From the NCBI RefSeq assembly GCF_022513565.1, contig NZ_JAKWBE010000008.1, positions 237,831 to 301,830 of the forward strand: a stretch of DNA of 64,000 nt, read 5' to 3'. Of the stretch, positions 63,194 through 64,000 are shown piece after piece. The position numbers and the translations under genes were made by a program. The notes beneath the pieces were generated by a model, which was not told where the DNA came from, did not search any database, and saw only the letters and a list, made by a program, of their open reading frames with translations. The number at the start of each line of letters is the position of its first letter. The first letter of the stretch is position 1. The stretch comes from Streptomyces gilvus (lineage in GTDB: Bacteria; Actinomycetota; Actinomycetes; Streptomycetales; Streptomycetaceae).

Positions 63194-63831
63194 CGGAGAC
63201 GATCGGAGAGCCGTGGGGATCGAGTGTTTTCGGTGCGGGGAGCGTGCGGGTCGAGCCGCAGCTCGCCCGGGTGAGGTTGTCGGTGGACGTACTGGAGCCC
63301 CTGCCGGACAAGGCGTTCCAGGAGGCAGGCGCCGCCGTGGCGCGGCTGCGTGACGTACTGCGCGGACACGGGATACCGGACGCGTCGGTGTCGGGCTCCC
63401 GGCTCAAGCTCAGCTCGGACTACGACGGGTACGGCGGCGAGCGGAAGTTCCTCGGCTACCGCTGCCGGGCCTCGTACGTCATCGAGACCGAGGTGCTCGA
63501 CGATCTGCAGCAGCTGATCGTGGACGCGGTCGACGCCGGGGCGCACCACATCGACAGCGTCGAGTTCGACGTGCACGACAAGCCGGCGCTGCGGGACGAG
63601 GCACGGCGCAAGGCGGTGGCCGCCGCCCGCCGCAAGGCCGAGGTGTACGCGGAGGCGGCGGGCGTGAAGCTGGGCCCGGTGGTGCACATCCAGGACGTGG
63701 ACTCGGAGTCCTACGAGTTCCGCCAGTACCGGGGCCACGGCGGCGGGGGCGGCACCTCGGCGGGCGACCTCGCCCCCGGCATGGTGGAGGTCTCCGCAGG
63801 CGTGGTCCTGGGCTTCACCCTCACCCACTGA
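63190..63831 (+). CDS. SIMPL domain-containing protein
   Basis: The 213-residue protein has the SIMPL pattern: FGAGSVRVEPQLARVRLSVD, a DKAFQEAGAAVARLRDVLRG helix, LGYRCRASYVIETEVLDDLQ and the RRKAVAAARRKAEVYAEAAG helix, then VEVSAGVVLGFTL. It lacks a signal peptide. ATG 63190 overlaps the ipdC stop by 4 nt, so it is translated with the ipd genes although no catabolic role is known. It is a paralogue of the protein at 43198-43917. Confidence 0.82.
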   Translation: MTETIGEPWGSSVFGAGSVRVEPQLARVRLSVDVLEPLPDKAFQEAGAAVARLRDVLRGHGIPDASVSGSRLKLSSDYDGYGGERKFLGYRCRASYVIETEVLDDLQQLIVDAVDAGAHHIDSVEFDVHDKPALRDEARRKAVAAARRKAEVYAEAAGVKLGPVVHIQDVDSESYEFRQYRGHGGGGGTSAGDLAPGMVEVSAGVVLGFTLTH

Positions 63832-64000
63832 CACCCCACGCGCACACCCCCGAACCGGCGACCGCACGCACCACGTCGGCTGACGAACCGGCCGCCGGAC
63901 CAAAGGACAAGCCGGCGGCCGGCGAGCCGGCGAAGCCCCAGCCGCCGGCCGCCCGCGCGCCACCCGGCCGCGCGCCCCTGCCCACCGCGCGCCGGCCGGG
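63832..64000. other. Window end, no supported gene
   Basis: The last 169 nt are very GC-rich with repeated GCCGGC-type words. A minus-strand frame stays open to the edge, but it cannot be told from chance here. Confidence 0.5.

Overview
This window is a piece of a Streptomyces chromosome, or that of a very close relative. The signs are very high G+C with G/C-biased third codon positions, GTG/TTG starts and strong GGAGG ribosome binding sites. Gene content agrees: a four-S1-domain rpsA, PolA, an SPW_0924-type micro-protein, a DUF6343 protein, a PAC2 protein, an ANTAR regulator and a liv transporter operon. Most of it reads as core chromosome. There are no insertion sequences, prophage, rRNA or CRISPR arrays.

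Layout. 0-8 kb: a partial secreted SMP-30-like protein, an FUSC-family membrane protein, decayed fragments (FtsX permease, a small Streptomyces-type domain), RidA and a GNAT, then the acetate operon satP-acsA, which has a perfect Crp-like palindrome in its leader. 8-16 kb: a metallo-hydrolase, a remnant of a GntR regulator, a secreted LamG plus NlpC-like protein, then housekeeping genes (pip, family-5 UDG, S4 protein, DoxX, coaE, PAC2). 16-30 kb: rpsA with a clear promoter and terminator, a methyltransferase with no canonical start codon, hrpB, DUF3068, a lytic transglycosylase, DUF4184, a 33-bp minisatellite and a 225-bp tandem duplication lying against polA. 30-44 kb: an FdhF/YdeP oxidoreductase, a thioesterase, livKHMGF for branched-chain amino acids (or a similar ligand), a convergent PdtaR-type ANTAR regulator, tRNA-Leu(CAA), a free-standing HTH-LAGLIDADG protein, pyk and a SIMPL protein. 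44-58 kb: a Tat-exported 5'-nucleotidase, then an SGNH hydrolase, a FAD amine N-hydroxylase and a PLP decarboxylase in tandem, pepN, a lone receiver protein, chorismate mutase, an AraC regulator divergent from a GH35 beta-galactosidase, a zincin-like protein with a zinc ribbon, and a repeat-rich gap. 58-64 kb: two SDR genes divergent from echA20-ipdA-ipdB-ipdC-like genes, the signature of steroid C/D-ring degradation, with a 20-bp palindromic operator between them.

The most interesting parts are: the ipd-like block and its operator; the translationally coupled decarboxylase/N-hydroxylase pair with no siderophore synthetase nearby; the HTH-LAGLIDADG protein beside tRNA-Leu; the repeat arrays around 26-27 kb; and the methyltransferase start anomaly. 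Functions are inferred from motifs and gene order read by eye; no database search was possible.
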